Part shown: piece after piece, positions 1 through 9,675 of the stretch
Layout of the letters: every line of letters begins with the position of its first letter
Numbering within the stretch: position 1 is the stretch's first letter
Origin: Chitinophagaceae bacterium UBA1946
GTDB lineage: Bacteria; Bacteroidota; Bacteroidia; Chitinophagales; Chitinophagaceae
Direction: 5' to 3'
NCBI GenBank assembly: GCA_002336815.1
Contig: DDEU01000002.1
Span: 49,688-113,687 of the forward strand
Length of the DNA: 64,000 nt
Position numbers and translations under genes: made by a program
The notes under the pieces: model-generated
What the model was told of the DNA's origin: nothing
Seen by the model: only the letters and a program-made list of their open reading frames with translations
The model's database searches: none

Positions 1-357
1 GGTTTGCTGAATGATGGTTCTTGATTTGAATAATTCAATCAGGTTGGCACTCGCAAACATTCCACCGCCACTGCTGCCCAAATCGAAACCAAACTGGCTG
101 GCCAGGCTCAATGCCCCACCCAGCCTTCCATCCTGCTGCTGGTCTTCGAGTGCAAAAGTAAGCGTGGCCTTATAAGATGGCTTTTGTAACCAGGCATAAA
201 AAAATCCCAATCCACCACCCAACAAACCTACCACCACGATGATGAGCCATTTTGAAAGCAGGAAGTTGAACCATTCCCTGCCTTTAATAAAAGCATCTTT
301 AAATGTGAATTTATTGTTTGGTACCTGTTCGCTCATTTGATTTGATATTTCTGCCAT
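1..357 (-). CDS. Wzz-type polysaccharide chain-length/tyrosine-kinase-like membrane protein (N-terminal part)
   Basis: Partial gene; only the first 119 codons lie in the window and the rest runs off the left edge. The ATG is at 357. The reading shows a short cytoplasmic N-terminus, one membrane segment at about residues 37-56 (hydrophobic, ending GFFYAW), then the KPSYKATLTFALED stretch typical of the Wzz domain that starts just after the first membrane helix. Wzz proteins set chain length or act as co-polymerase in surface polysaccharide export. It follows the SLBB export gene on the same strand with a gap of 53 bp, so the two probably form one exopolysaccharide operon. The C-terminus, and so the presence of a kinase domain, cannot be judged. 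Confidence 0.8.
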   Translation of the reverse strand, partial: MAEISNQMSEQVPNNKFTFKDAFIKGREWFNFLLSKWLIIVVVGLLGGGLGFFYAWLQKPSYKATLTFALEDQQQDGRLGGALSLASQFGFDLGSSGGGMFASANLIELFKSRTIIQQT

Positions 358-410
358 TGATACTAATTATGCAAGTGCTGCAATTGTAAGCACCTTTTTT
401 TTACCGGGAA

Positions 411-2834
411 TTATTTACGGATGATCGCAATTACAACCCCCGCCATACCAACCAGTACACTTGCAATGCTGGTGATTTCTCCTGCAGTAACCTTATTATT
501 AGCCGGCTTTTCCGGTATCACGATCTGCGACCCCGGTGTTACTTTAGGGAAAAACTTAAAGAACAGGAAATTGCTGGTAACAGCTGCTTTACCATTGGGA
601 TAAATGATATATGCTTTCTTTTTCCAGCCCTTGTTATCAATGCCTCCTACCGCATCAATGTAATAATTTAATCCCCTTCCTTTAATGAAAGGTATCTCTG
701 AAGTAAGCAGTACGTTGCCGGTGATCTTTACATTTTCATTGCGCTTGGCCACATCTATTTCATCACCGGGCAGCAGGGTGATATTGGAATAGTTTTCCGG
801 GTCTTCCACAATCTTATTCCACTCGATCGGTATCACCGCATACTTTACATCTTCCTTTAATTTTTTAGTAAGCTTGGTTTCGCTGCTGTCATTTTTTTCC
901 AGGTTAAGATTCACTTCGGTGATGGCTTCTATCTGGCTTGCCAGGATGGGACGTTTTATCTTTACCCCCATCACATCCGCCTCCGATGTTAACCCACCTG
1001 CCCGCCTGATCACATCATACACTTTTTCATTCTTATTGGCCAGTACATATTTACCGGCATAAGGCACCTGCCCTGTGATGGTGATCAGTTGTGGTTTTTC
1101 ATACACTGCCATTTTACGGATATTGATCACATCAAAAGGCTTCAGGAAAAAGGTTTTTGTTTGTTCATTGTTGCTGGCATCAATTTCAATATTAAACAAC
1201 TCCGCTTTGGCGGTATCATTTACATTGATGTTTTCGGATTTGATCATCCGGGCCACTTCTACTTTACTGGAAGCAGCGCTGAGCAGGCCGCCCGCCTGGA
1301 TAAAGAGGTCGTTCAAACTAAGACTATCGTGGTAATCATATACGCCGGGATTTTTGATCTCACCGTTAATGGTTAGGGTATATTTTTCCTTGAATTCCAA
1401 AATGGAAAACACCGTAACCTGGTCTTCCCTGTTTAGCAGCACATTGGCGTTGTCATCGCCTCCCATCACCTTGTCAACGGCTACATTTACAATCTCTGTA
1501 GTGAGGTTTGGCTTTAACCTTACAATGATGGCCCTTTTGGTATAAGCATCTCCCCGCAAACCTTCGGCCTTTAGCAATAAATCCCTGATGCGCATACCTT
1601 CGTAAAAAGAATAGGAATTGGGCCTGTACACGGCACCCTTTATCTGCACCCTGTTCTCGTAACGGTTCAATATTTTTGATACGGTAAACACATCACCCTG
1701 CTGTGGCTGGTAATTGCCGAACTCGTTGGCAGTAAGATCTTTTACTTTGTATTCTTTGCCTGTTTTTTGGATGATGTTTACAGAAGCGGTATAAGCGACA
1801 TCAGTAAACCCTGATGCATATTCAAGCACAGTAGCAAAGGTTTCCCCGGGCTTTAGCTCAAAAATGCCGGGCCTTTTCACTTCGCCCTCAATCGTGATCC
1901 TGTTTTTATATACGGGTATCCGGATCACATCATTGTCTCTTAAGCCCACGTTCTCCGACTGATCTCCATTCACCATGAATTTGTAGATGTCTATGTTGGT
2001 TACCAGTTTATTATTCCTGATCAGTTCAATGTTCCTGTAGGTGCCGAATTTGGCCGGTCCTCCTGCCAGGTATAAGGCATTGAATACGGTTGCGAGGGAA
2101 GAAATGGAATAATTGCCGGGCTGTTTGCCTCCGATAATGGTTACCCGGATGGTCCTGATCCTGTCTAATGTAACGCTCAACCTGGACTGGCCCGATCTTA
2201 ATGAAGCGTAGATCCTTGAAAATGCGTTCCTGATCTTTTGAGTGGCGCCTTCAATGGTCATACCTGAAACAGATACCTGGCCCACATGCTGTATGTTCAC
2301 TTTACCTTCTTCTGAAACCGGGATGGAAGCGCTGAATTCCTGCAACCCGTATAAGTTTACCTGCAGTTCATCACCCGGACCCAGTACATAATTGAGTGGG
2401 GTGGCCAATTTAAGATCGGGCTGAAAGTTCAGATCGGGATTATCAAAAAGCTCTGATCCAAAAATTTTGGCATTGGCCGTATCTTTTACCTTCACATTCT
2501 GCACCGGCTCCTGCGTTCGGTTACCCTGCTGGTTTTGTGTATTCCGGTTATTGCTAGGCTGGGTAGATGGGGCTGCGCTGAGAGAGGCCAGTCGCTCCTT
2601 TAATTTTGAAAATTCTACCGGGCTCATGCCTTTTGCAGTGAGCATGGGCTCCACCTGTTCGATGCTGAGGTTGTTGTTGTCGAGTTGTGCTTTCACCTGC
2701 GATATCTCAGCGTCAGAAAGGGTTTCCACCTTTACCGAGCTCAGATCTTTGGATCCCAGCAAACCCTGACTTTTTAGAGAAATTGAGTGAAAGAAAATAA
2801 AGTAAAGAAGAACCACATTGATTATTTTCCTCAT
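411..2834 (-). CDS. Outer-membrane polysaccharide export protein with SLBB domains (Wza-like)
   Basis: 807 aa. A signal peptide is visible at residues 1-22 (MRKIINVVLLYFIFFHSISL). The Poly_export motif (LGPGDELQVNLYG) lies near residue 150 and is followed by several repeated SLBB (soluble ligand-binding beta-grasp) units, each with the pattern 'I.GEV..PG.Y'. A hydrophobic helix closes the protein (about residues 784-804, then IIRK). Proteins of this family form the outer-membrane exit channel for capsule or exopolysaccharide. At about 800 aa it is about twice the length of E. coli Wza, as is usual for the multi-SLBB form in Bacteroidota. The partial Wzz gene follows 53 bp downstream. Confidence 0.9.
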   Translation of the reverse strand: MRKIINVVLLYFIFFHSISLKSQGLLGSKDLSSVKVETLSDAEISQVKAQLDNNNLSIEQVEPMLTAKGMSPVEFSKLKERLASLSAAPSTQPSNNRNTQNQQGNRTQEPVQNVKVKDTANAKIFGSELFDNPDLNFQPDLKLATPLNYVLGPGDELQVNLYGLQEFSASIPVSEEGKVNIQHVGQVSVSGMTIEGATQKIRNAFSRIYASLRSGQSRLSVTLDRIRTIRVTIIGGKQPGNYSISSLATVFNALYLAGGPAKFGTYRNIELIRNNKLVTNIDIYKFMVNGDQSENVGLRDNDVIRIPVYKNRITIEGEVKRPGIFELKPGETFATVLEYASGFTDVAYTASVNIIQKTGKEYKVKDLTANEFGNYQPQQGDVFTVSKILNRYENRVQIKGAVYRPNSYSFYEGMRIRDLLLKAEGLRGDAYTKRAIIVRLKPNLTTEIVNVAVDKVMGGDDNANVLLNREDQVTVFSILEFKEKYTLTINGEIKNPGVYDYHDSLSLNDLFIQAGGLLSAASSKVEVARMIKSENINVNDTAKAELFNIEIDASNNEQTKTFFLKPFDVINIRKMAVYEKPQLITITGQVPYAGKYVLANKNEKVYDVIRRAGGLTSEADVMGVKIKRPILASQIEAITEVNLNLEKNDSSETKLTKKLKEDVKYAVIPIEWNKIVEDPENYSNITLLPGDEIDVAKRNENVKITGNVLLTSEIPFIKGRGLNYYIDAVGGIDNKGWKKKAYIIYPNGKAAVTSNFLFFKFFPKVTPGSQIVIPEKPANNKVTAGEITSIASVLVGMAGVVIAIIRK

Positions 2835-3180
2835 GACCTGGTTATTAAAAAACTGCTTTAAAAATTATTTACGTTTAATACAGGGTTGATGCCGCAATCG
2901 TTTTTTCCTGTACGGTATTAAAATTGCCTGTACCGGGATACCGGCTTCGGATTCATGTCCCTGCAGATCTATGCAGGGGCTGAAAATCAGCACATGGCTG
3001 AATTTGTGCAAAATAAAGGAAAAATTGCGATGTTACCGGCTTTGCGGTCAATGATTGACTGCATACAGCGGCTTTTGTAAAACCGGGCGGGGAACCGAAA
3101 ATAAATTCATTTTCAAGTCCTTTCTTTATTAATTTCATGAAAACATCGTTTAACCTGTCATATTTTTCAACCCACCCGTT
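2835..3180. other. Divergent intergenic region without a gene
   Basis: This 346-bp stretch separates the leftward export operon from the rightward galM-galK pair, so it should hold promoters for both. No convincing ORF is present. The clearest structure is the hairpin at 2959-2978. A TATGTTTGC string at 3180-3188 looks like a -7 element but overlaps the galM start codon, so I do not call it as a promoter. Confidence 0.6.
2959..2978. repeat. Perfect inverted repeat, 7-bp arms
   Basis: CCCTGCA (2959-2965), loop GATCTA, TGCAGGG (2972-2978). It sits between two divergent genes, so it is more likely a protein-binding site or a leader hairpin of the export operon than a terminator. No T-run follows on either strand. 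Confidence 0.45.
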
Positions 3181-4137
3181 ATGTTTGCAACCGAAACCGA
3201 CAACCGGGCGTCCCGGGCAACGATCCTGCTTAAAGACCTTTCTTCCGGCACTTATGCCAGCATTATACCCGGCTGCGGTGCCATATTAACCTCTTTTAAT
3301 ATCCTGCTCAGGGGCCAGCTTTTAAACGTGATCGATGGTTTTACCGGGCCGGAAGATTTTGAAAAAAATGTAACTGCCGGCGGCTTCAAAAGCTGCAAAC
3401 TTTCACCTTTTGCCTGCAGGATCAAAGACTCTGTTTATACCTTCAATGGCGCACACTATGTGGCCGATAAATTTTTACTCGGCCGCAATGCCCTTCATGG
3501 GCTGATTTATGATGCGCCATTCAGCATCCTGGAACAAGGAGCAGATGAAAACAGCGCCAGCCTGGTACTGCAATATGCCTACCAGGCTGAAGAGAAAGGT
3601 TATCCTTTCAAATACGATTGCGTTGTTAGCTACCAGCTTAAAAAGAACAATGAACTATTGATCAGCACCAGTATCCAAAACCGGGATACGGTGAATATAC
3701 CCGTGCAGGATGGATGGCATCCCTATTTTACATTGGGAAAACCTATTGATGAACTGGAGCTTACCCTCCGCAGCATTGAACAGGTGGATTTTGATGCTGA
3801 GATCATTCCTACGGGTGAAATGATCCCTTTCCGGGATTTTTATGATGGTGAAAAATTGGGCAGCAGGTCTTTCGACGATTGCTTTTTGCTTGACCCTGCT
3901 GCAGTTCAGCCAATGTGCAGTTTAAAAGATACAGACAATGGCGTTTTGATAGAAATAAAGCCAGGTAAGAACTATCCTTACCTGCAATTGTACACGCCAC
4001 CTCACCGGAAAAGCATTGCCATTGAGAACCTGAGCGCTCCGCCAGATACTTTTAACAATGGCGTTAATTTAATTGTGCTTGCTCCGGGAGAAAGTGCGAA
4101 TTTTGCCACCTCTTTCGTTATCACTTCTTTAAAATAA
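3181..4137 (+). CDS. galM: Aldose 1-epimerase (mutarotase) family protein
   Basis: 318 aa, cytoplasmic, no signal peptide. It interconverts alpha and beta anomers of aldoses, here probably galactose because galactokinase follows 4 bp after its stop. Family residues are visible: NALHG (N103, H106), the DGWHPYF motif with catalytic H180, the FDDCF motif (D232), and the catalytic base E282 in IENLSAPPDTFNNG. The length fits the family. The ATG at 3181 is the only start that keeps the first beta-strand. A string resembling a -7 promoter element overlaps this start codon, which leaves some doubt about the true 5' end. Confidence 0.85.
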   Translation: MFATETDNRASRATILLKDLSSGTYASIIPGCGAILTSFNILLRGQLLNVIDGFTGPEDFEKNVTAGGFKSCKLSPFACRIKDSVYTFNGAHYVADKFLLGRNALHGLIYDAPFSILEQGADENSASLVLQYAYQAEEKGYPFKYDCVVSYQLKKNNELLISTSIQNRDTVNIPVQDGWHPYFTLGKPIDELELTLRSIEQVDFDAEIIPTGEMIPFRDFYDGEKLGSRSFDDCFLLDPAAVQPMCSLKDTDNGVLIEIKPGKNYPYLQLYTPPHRKSIAIENLSAPPDTFNNGVNLIVLAPGESANFATSFVITSLK

Positions 4138-4141
4138 CAGG

Positions 4142-5299
4142 ATGAATCCCATTGCAGAAACAGTTGTAAACACATTCAAGACAGAATACAATACAATTCC
4201 GAAACTCTATTTTTCTCCCGGCCGCATCAATCTAATTGGCGAACATGTTGATTACAATGACGGCTTTGTATTGCCGGCCGCCATCAACAAAGGTGTTTAC
4301 TATGCCGTATCGGCCAATGAAACCAATAAGATCAATTTTTTTGCGATCGATTTTGATGAAAAAATCAGCATTGAATATACCGCTGTTGAAAAATCGGCGG
4401 GATGGAAAAATTATGTACTGGGAGTGGTGAATGAGTTCATGCAGCTTAATAAAAACATCAGCGGTTTTAACTGTGCGTTTAGTGGAAATATTCCCATTGG
4501 TTCAGGCATGAGTTCCTCTGCTGCTGTAGAAGGCGGTCTTGCATTTGCCCTCAACGAAATATTCAATTGCGGCTTGAGCAGGAAAGAGCTGGCGTTGCTT
4601 TGCCAGCGGGCGGAACATAATTTTCCCAACATGAAATGTGGCATCATGGACCAGTATGCCAACCTGAACGGGAAAAAAGACCAGGTGTTATTGCTCGACT
4701 GCAAGACCATTGAACACCGCTATTATCCCCTGGTACTGGATCAACACAGCATTGTCCTCATCAACTCCAAAGTACATCATGAGCTGGTAAATGGTGAATA
4801 CAACCTGCGCAGAAAGTGGAGTGAAGACGGGTTAAAAGTATTGCAGGCAAATGCCGGCGTTCAATCCTTTAGAGATGATGGCATTGCGGAAAAACTGGAA
4901 GCCTGTAAAAATGATATGCCTGCGGAAAGTTATGACTGCTGCAAATATGTGATGGAAGAAATTGCCCGTACAAAAAAAGCGGTGCAGTTATTGGAAAATA
5001 ACGACCTGGCGGCATTTGGGCAACTGATGAATGCAACGCATGAAGGCCTTAGTAAGCTGTACAGGGTGAGTTGTGAAGAACTTGATTTTTTAGCTGCCTA
5101 TACGTTGACACGTAGCAACGTACTTGGCTCCAGGCTGATGGGTGGAGGATTTGGCGGCTGCACCATTAATATTGTTCAAAAAGATAGTGTTGATCAATTC
5201 ATCGCTGATATTACGGCAGCCTACCAGCAGCAGTTTAACATACAGGCAGAAGCCTATATCGTTGAAACCAGCAATGGTGTAGAGCGGATCGAATTTTGA
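4142..5299 (+). CDS. galK: Galactokinase
   Basis: 385 aa, cytoplasmic GHMP kinase that phosphorylates galactose at C1 using ATP, the entry step of the Leloir pathway. All three family motifs are present: PGRINLIGEHVDYNDG (residues 26-41), the phosphate-binding loop IPIGSGMSSSAA (117-128), and the C-terminal GGGFGGC. The catalytic aspartate is D170 in GIMDQY. It lies 4 bp after the mutarotase gene, so the two are co-transcribed. Its TGA stop directly abuts the stop of the convergent ABC-F gene, with no base between them. Confidence 0.95.
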   Translation: MNPIAETVVNTFKTEYNTIPKLYFSPGRINLIGEHVDYNDGFVLPAAINKGVYYAVSANETNKINFFAIDFDEKISIEYTAVEKSAGWKNYVLGVVNEFMQLNKNISGFNCAFSGNIPIGSGMSSSAAVEGGLAFALNEIFNCGLSRKELALLCQRAEHNFPNMKCGIMDQYANLNGKKDQVLLLDCKTIEHRYYPLVLDQHSIVLINSKVHHELVNGEYNLRRKWSEDGLKVLQANAGVQSFRDDGIAEKLEACKNDMPAESYDCCKYVMEEIARTKKAVQLLENNDLAAFGQLMNATHEGLSKLYRVSCEELDFLAAYTLTRSNVLGSRLMGGGFGGCTINIVQKDSVDQFIADITAAYQQQFNIQAEAYIVETSNGVERIEF

Positions 5300-7201
5300 T
5301 CAAAGCCGCTCACTGAGTTCGAGCCAGCGCATTTCTTTTACATCGATCAGTTCGATGAGTTCGCCAATTCTTGCAGCCGCTTTTTGCAATTCATCAAAAC
5401 CAAGGTTACCGCCGGCCATGGCTGCCTCATTATCTTCCTTTTCTTTTTGCAAAGCCGGTAATTCTTTTTCGAGGCTTTCAAACTCAAACTTCTCTTTAAA
5501 AGATAATTTTTGATTGCCCGCAGGTGAGGAAGATGGCGTTTTCGATTGTTTTAATTCCGGTTCTTTGTCTTCAACACTTTTTATAAAAGAACCGGTAAGT
5601 GTATTGTTCTTTAACTGCTCCCGGTACTGGGTATAATTGCCCGGGAAATCCCTGATGACGCCGTCTCCTTCAAAGGCGAACAAATGATCTACCAGGCGGT
5701 CCATAAAATACCGATCGTGGCTTACAATTAAAATACAGCCGGGATATTCCAGTAAAAATTCTTCCAGTGTTCTTAAGGTTTGCAGGTCAAGATCATTGGT
5801 AGGTTCATCCAGTATTAAAAAGTTAGGATTCACAAACAGCACACTCAATAAATGCAGTCTTCGTTTTTCACCGCCACTCAGTTTGCTCAGTGGTGTGTAT
5901 TGCTGCTCGGCACTAAAACCAAACTTTTCCATAAACTGGCTGGCACTGATTTTACTGCCATCGGCCAATGGAAAAAATTCAGCAAAATCCTTTACATATT
6001 CAATCGCTCTTTTGTCTTCTTTGTATTGCAGGCCTTCCTGGTTAAAGTTCCCAAAAACAACGGTTTCTCCATGGTTGATCTTGCCACTATCGGGCGGCTC
6101 CTGCTGCAATGCGATCTTTAAAAAAGTTGATTTGCCGGCTCCATTTTTTCCAACAATACCAATGCGTTCGCCCCGCTTAAATGTATAATCAAATCCTTTT
6201 ATCAGTACTTTATCTCCATAAGCCTTGTTTACTTTTTTCATCTCGAGGATCTTGCCTCCCAGCCTTGTCATCTTCACCTGCAGGCTAACTTCCAGTTCTT
6301 CTTTTTTCTGGCTCACCCTTTCTTCCACCTGCGTAAAAGCATCCTGGCGTGATTTTGATTTGGTGGTACGGGCCTTTGGTTGCTTGCGCATCCATTCAAG
6401 TTCTTTCCGGAAAATATTTTTGTCTTTCTGCAGTTCGCTTGCCTGCACTTCCTGCCGCAGGCTTTTCTGTTCTAAAAAATAATCATAGTCGCCGCAGTAT
6501 TCAAACACTTTACCCTCATCGATTTCTATGATCTCGTTGCAAACGGCATCCAAAAAATAGCGGTCATGCGTAACCAGTAAGAGCGTGATCTTTTGTGCAC
6601 TTAAAAAATCTTCCAGCCATTCGATCATGCTTACATCGAGGTGATTGGTAGGTTCATCGAGTATCAGCAGGCATTTTCCTTCGTGCAGTTGGGCTTCGAT
6701 CAATGCCTGTGCAAGGGCTACTCTTTTACGCTGCCCGCCACTCAAATTTTTAACGGGTTCATTCAGGTGGTGCAGGTTCAATTTGCCGAGGATCTGCTGC
6801 AGGTCATTCTCAAAATTCCATGCATTGTATTCATCGAGCCGGCCCATCAATTCTGTGAGATGGTCAACGTCATCCGTTTCGGCTTCCAAAAACATTTCGT
6901 ATTCCTTTACCGCTTTTACAACAGGATTGTCTAAACGGAGTACATTGTCCCAAATACTTTTTTCTTCATCAAAGGGCGTTTCCTGCTGCAGCATGATCAC
7001 TTTTACATCTTTGTGTATCCATACAGTGCCGCTGTCTGCCGTATCCAAACCGGCAATGATCTTTAGCAGGGTTGATTTGCCACTGCCGTTCCTTGCCACC
7101 ATGGCGATCTTATCCCCTTCTTCTATGTGAAAGCTGATGTTGTTAAAAAGAACCCTTATCCCGAATGACTTACTGATATTTTCTATTGAGCCGTAGTGCA
7201 T
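5300..7201 (-). CDS. uup: ABC-F family ATPase, Uup type
   Basis: 633 aa, soluble, with two ABC ATPase domains and no membrane segment. Each half has its signature and Walker B (LSGGQRKR...LLILDEPTNHLD and LSGGEKRR...FLILDEPTNDLD), separated by the ABC-F linker, and a Lys/Glu-rich coiled coil closes the protein (about 560-633), as in Uup. Such proteins act on ribosomes or branched nucleic acids. The first Walker A is ARNGSGKST (residues 36-44), with Ala in place of the usual first Gly; the second is a normal GKNGAGKST. The next gene upstream ends 107 bp away. Confidence 0.9.
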   Translation of the reverse strand: MHYGSIENISKSFGIRVLFNNISFHIEEGDKIAMVARNGSGKSTLLKIIAGLDTADSGTVWIHKDVKVIMLQQETPFDEEKSIWDNVLRLDNPVVKAVKEYEMFLEAETDDVDHLTELMGRLDEYNAWNFENDLQQILGKLNLHHLNEPVKNLSGGQRKRVALAQALIEAQLHEGKCLLILDEPTNHLDVSMIEWLEDFLSAQKITLLLVTHDRYFLDAVCNEIIEIDEGKVFEYCGDYDYFLEQKSLRQEVQASELQKDKNIFRKELEWMRKQPKARTTKSKSRQDAFTQVEERVSQKKEELEVSLQVKMTRLGGKILEMKKVNKAYGDKVLIKGFDYTFKRGERIGIVGKNGAGKSTFLKIALQQEPPDSGKINHGETVVFGNFNQEGLQYKEDKRAIEYVKDFAEFFPLADGSKISASQFMEKFGFSAEQQYTPLSKLSGGEKRRLHLLSVLFVNPNFLILDEPTNDLDLQTLRTLEEFLLEYPGCILIVSHDRYFMDRLVDHLFAFEGDGVIRDFPGNYTQYREQLKNNTLTGSFIKSVEDKEPELKQSKTPSSSPAGNQKLSFKEKFEFESLEKELPALQKEKEDNEAAMAGGNLGFDELQKAAARIGELIELIDVKEMRWLELSERL

Positions 7202-7308
7202 AGCCGCAAAGGTAACGGCTGAAAGTTTTTTGACGGCGATTGTTTTTAACCGGCTCCAAAGCAGCGGCTAACCACCTGTGGCATTAATAAAATTTTTGCG
7301 GGGATACA

Positions 7309-9081
7309 TTAATGAAGCACTGTAATATTAAAACCGGGTGCAACAGTGAGATTGGCGCCGGGCATCACAGATAAACTATTAACCGTGATGTTGGAGCTTA
7401 CTATCACATTGCCCTGTTCTATTATTACGTTGGATGAACTTACAGGCAAATTATTACAGGACCAGTTGGCGGCACTTTCCCAGGCAGCATCTACTGCACC
7501 CGTCCAAACAAACTGGCTGCTGTCTGCAATCCTGATACTGGTGGTTGCGGTTGGTGTAAAGCAGGGTTCAGCATTCTGCACCTGATAGGTGACCTGGTAC
7601 AACCCTGTGGCGGAACCCGCAATATTGATCAGGCCTGAAACACTGTCGATCGCCAGGCCGGCTGGTACTGCGCTAAATCTTCCGCCGGTTGCTCCACTCA
7701 CGGTGGGGGCAATGTTCGCAGTATCGGTTTGGCAAACCGCATGAACAGGATATGTTATGGTTGTAGTAGCGCTGGTTGATACGCCTACCGCCACAGACAA
7801 ACTGTAGGTACAACCATTATTATCTTTAATCTTAATGCCATAAGTGCCAGGAGGAAGATTGGAAAAAATATTGGATGACTGGTAAGTAGCGCCATCATTT
7901 AAACTATACGTATAACCTGCTCCAACCGGGTTGGTGATGGTAATACTGCCTCCATTTGCACCACAGGCATTTACAATACTTGCGGTGGGGGCTACCGCCT
8001 GCTGCCGGGTTATTTCAATTGTATCAGTCGCATATACTTCAGCGTTATTGTCATCGATCTTTTTATAGGTAGATTTTACAATGAAAGAACTGCTGGAGTC
8101 AATGCAAACATTATTGAAATAAAGATTGTATGATCCGTTGCCGGCATTTACGGTATCTGCGATGGTAACAAATTGACCATTCATTGTATACAATTCTGCT
8201 TTTTTCAACAGCGGGGGTCCATCTGAAGGAGTAAACCGCCAGGCTTCATTCATATTAACGGTACCCCAGGGTGCATCAGATGCTGCACGGCCGGGCGCCA
8301 TAATACCTTTGTTACGGTCATAATTCTGCATGCCGATCATTGAGCGGCCCTGGTTCCATGCGGTGCATTGCTGGTTGCTGTATACAAAAATCTCTACGAT
8401 ACCGGTACCTTCATTTAATACCAACTGGCTGGTATTTTCAATTAACGCATCGCAGGAATACAGCGGAATTTTATAAAAACTGAATATCCATTTCCGGTGA
8501 GGCGCACTGCCAACAAAGTCCATTTTTATTTTCCTGCCCGGAGATGATGATAGCGTTATATCGATATCATGATAAGGCGCCATTATCAATGACCGGTCGT
8601 ATAAAACATTGGGCAGGTTTGCCGGTGCACCGGTAGATTGACTTAAACCAGTTCCGTTGCCATCGAGGATTCCATAATGACTAAACAGGTTTGCAGTATT
8701 AGGATCAAAACTTACATAACCATTTCCACTCAATGTGAGAGATGAATAATTGACCCCATAAAAAGGAAAATTAAATGGCAGGGTTATTAGTGGAGAATAG
8801 CGATCATCAACAGATATAAATGCTACCGAGCCGCCCGTGTCAGGAGAAGCATACGGATTGAAGCAACCGGAAGAACCATTAATTTTTGAGACGGTGTAAT
8901 TGGTGGAGGATGCTCCTATGTATGGAATTTGCGTTGTTAGTGTTATGCAGCCGGGGCTGCAACTGCTCAGCGTATCTCTTTTTATGCAGCGAAATGAAAA
9001 TGCGCCAGCAGGCACCTGTGCATGGGCATAAGAAAAAAGCAATGCAAAAGCCACCAGGAATGATCGTTGTTTTGGATTCAT
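7309..9081 (-). CDS. Secreted protein with SprB-like repeat and beta-rich C-terminus
   Basis: 590 aa from the ATG at 9081, chosen because it directly begins a signal peptide (MNPKQRSFLVAFALLFSYAHAQ); the longer reading adds 16 unlikely residues. The N-terminal half resembles the beta-sandwich region found in Bacteroidota surface proteins (PFYGVNYSSLTLSGNGYVSF). A SprB-like repeat lies near residue 400 (GANGGSITI...LPPGTYGIKIKDNNGCTYS). The end has the WTGAVDAAWESAANW motif and regular short beta-strands, but no recognisable T9SS C-terminal signal. Likely extracellular or surface-exposed; function unknown. Confidence 0.7.
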   Translation of the reverse strand: MNPKQRSFLVAFALLFSYAHAQVPAGAFSFRCIKRDTLSSCSPGCITLTTQIPYIGASSTNYTVSKINGSSGCFNPYASPDTGGSVAFISVDDRYSPLITLPFNFPFYGVNYSSLTLSGNGYVSFDPNTANLFSHYGILDGNGTGLSQSTGAPANLPNVLYDRSLIMAPYHDIDITLSSSPGRKIKMDFVGSAPHRKWIFSFYKIPLYSCDALIENTSQLVLNEGTGIVEIFVYSNQQCTAWNQGRSMIGMQNYDRNKGIMAPGRAASDAPWGTVNMNEAWRFTPSDGPPLLKKAELYTMNGQFVTIADTVNAGNGSYNLYFNNVCIDSSSSFIVKSTYKKIDDNNAEVYATDTIEITRQQAVAPTASIVNACGANGGSITITNPVGAGYTYSLNDGATYQSSNIFSNLPPGTYGIKIKDNNGCTYSLSVAVGVSTSATTTITYPVHAVCQTDTANIAPTVSGATGGRFSAVPAGLAIDSVSGLINIAGSATGLYQVTYQVQNAEPCFTPTATTSIRIADSSQFVWTGAVDAAWESAANWSCNNLPVSSSNVIIEQGNVIVSSNITVNSLSVMPGANLTVAPGFNITVLH

Positions 9082-9171
9082 TGAGTGAATTTTTGGAATA
9101 AGCAGTTCCTCAAATTTACAAAGCCCCAACGAAAAAGCGAAGACTGATTTACCAGGTCATGCAAATCCATT

Positions 9172-9639
9172 TTAACTGATTCGTTTTTCTTTAGCCTTTA
9201 TCTTTTTAGCGGCCCAGCGCCATACCAGTAAAACCGGCAGCAGCAATACAGCAAAGTGCCTGGCAGATCTTTTTACAATTTCAACATTGCTGAAATAATA
9301 GTCATAGCTTCTGAAGAAACGCATGATAAGCGCATCGATTAATACCAGGATGGTGCTGGTAAGCAGACCATAAAATAGGGCGGCCGAATAATAGCTTTTG
9401 CTATTTACAAGTATAGTTACGCCCGCCTGCCTGCCAAGAAGCGTCATGATGGTAAGGAAAACAACGAGCAGGATCAGTACGACCAGGTTCAATTGGCCTT
9501 CGATAAAAAACAATATTCCATTGGCCATATCTCCACGGATCTCAAGCAGCAGCAGTAAAAGCTCAAATCCTGCAAACAGGATGAGCCCTCCTTTGAAGAG
9601 TTGTTTTGCACCAATGCTTTTTGCTTTTGCTGAGGTCAT
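9172..9639 (-). CDS. Small integral membrane protein, unknown function
   Basis: 155 aa with four predicted membrane helices (about residues 15-33, 48-66, 85-105 and 127-143) and a basic C-terminal tail (KKIKAKEKR). No family recognised. It follows the GH16 gene by 36 bp on the same strand and precedes the secreted SprB-like protein, so it may belong to the same transcription unit. Confidence 0.7.
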   Translation of the reverse strand: MTSAKAKSIGAKQLFKGGLILFAGFELLLLLLEIRGDMANGILFFIEGQLNLVVLILLVVFLTIMTLLGRQAGVTILVNSKSYYSAALFYGLLTSTILVLIDALIMRFFRSYDYYFSNVEIVKRSARHFAVLLLPVLLVWRWAAKKIKAKEKRIS

Positions 9640-9675
9640 TGCATTTTTACATTCAGCATGATAAAACAGGTTAAT

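Noticed and set aside
3180..3188. TATGTTTGC as a galM promoter
   Set aside because: It overlaps the only usable start codon and has no TTTG at the right distance upstream.
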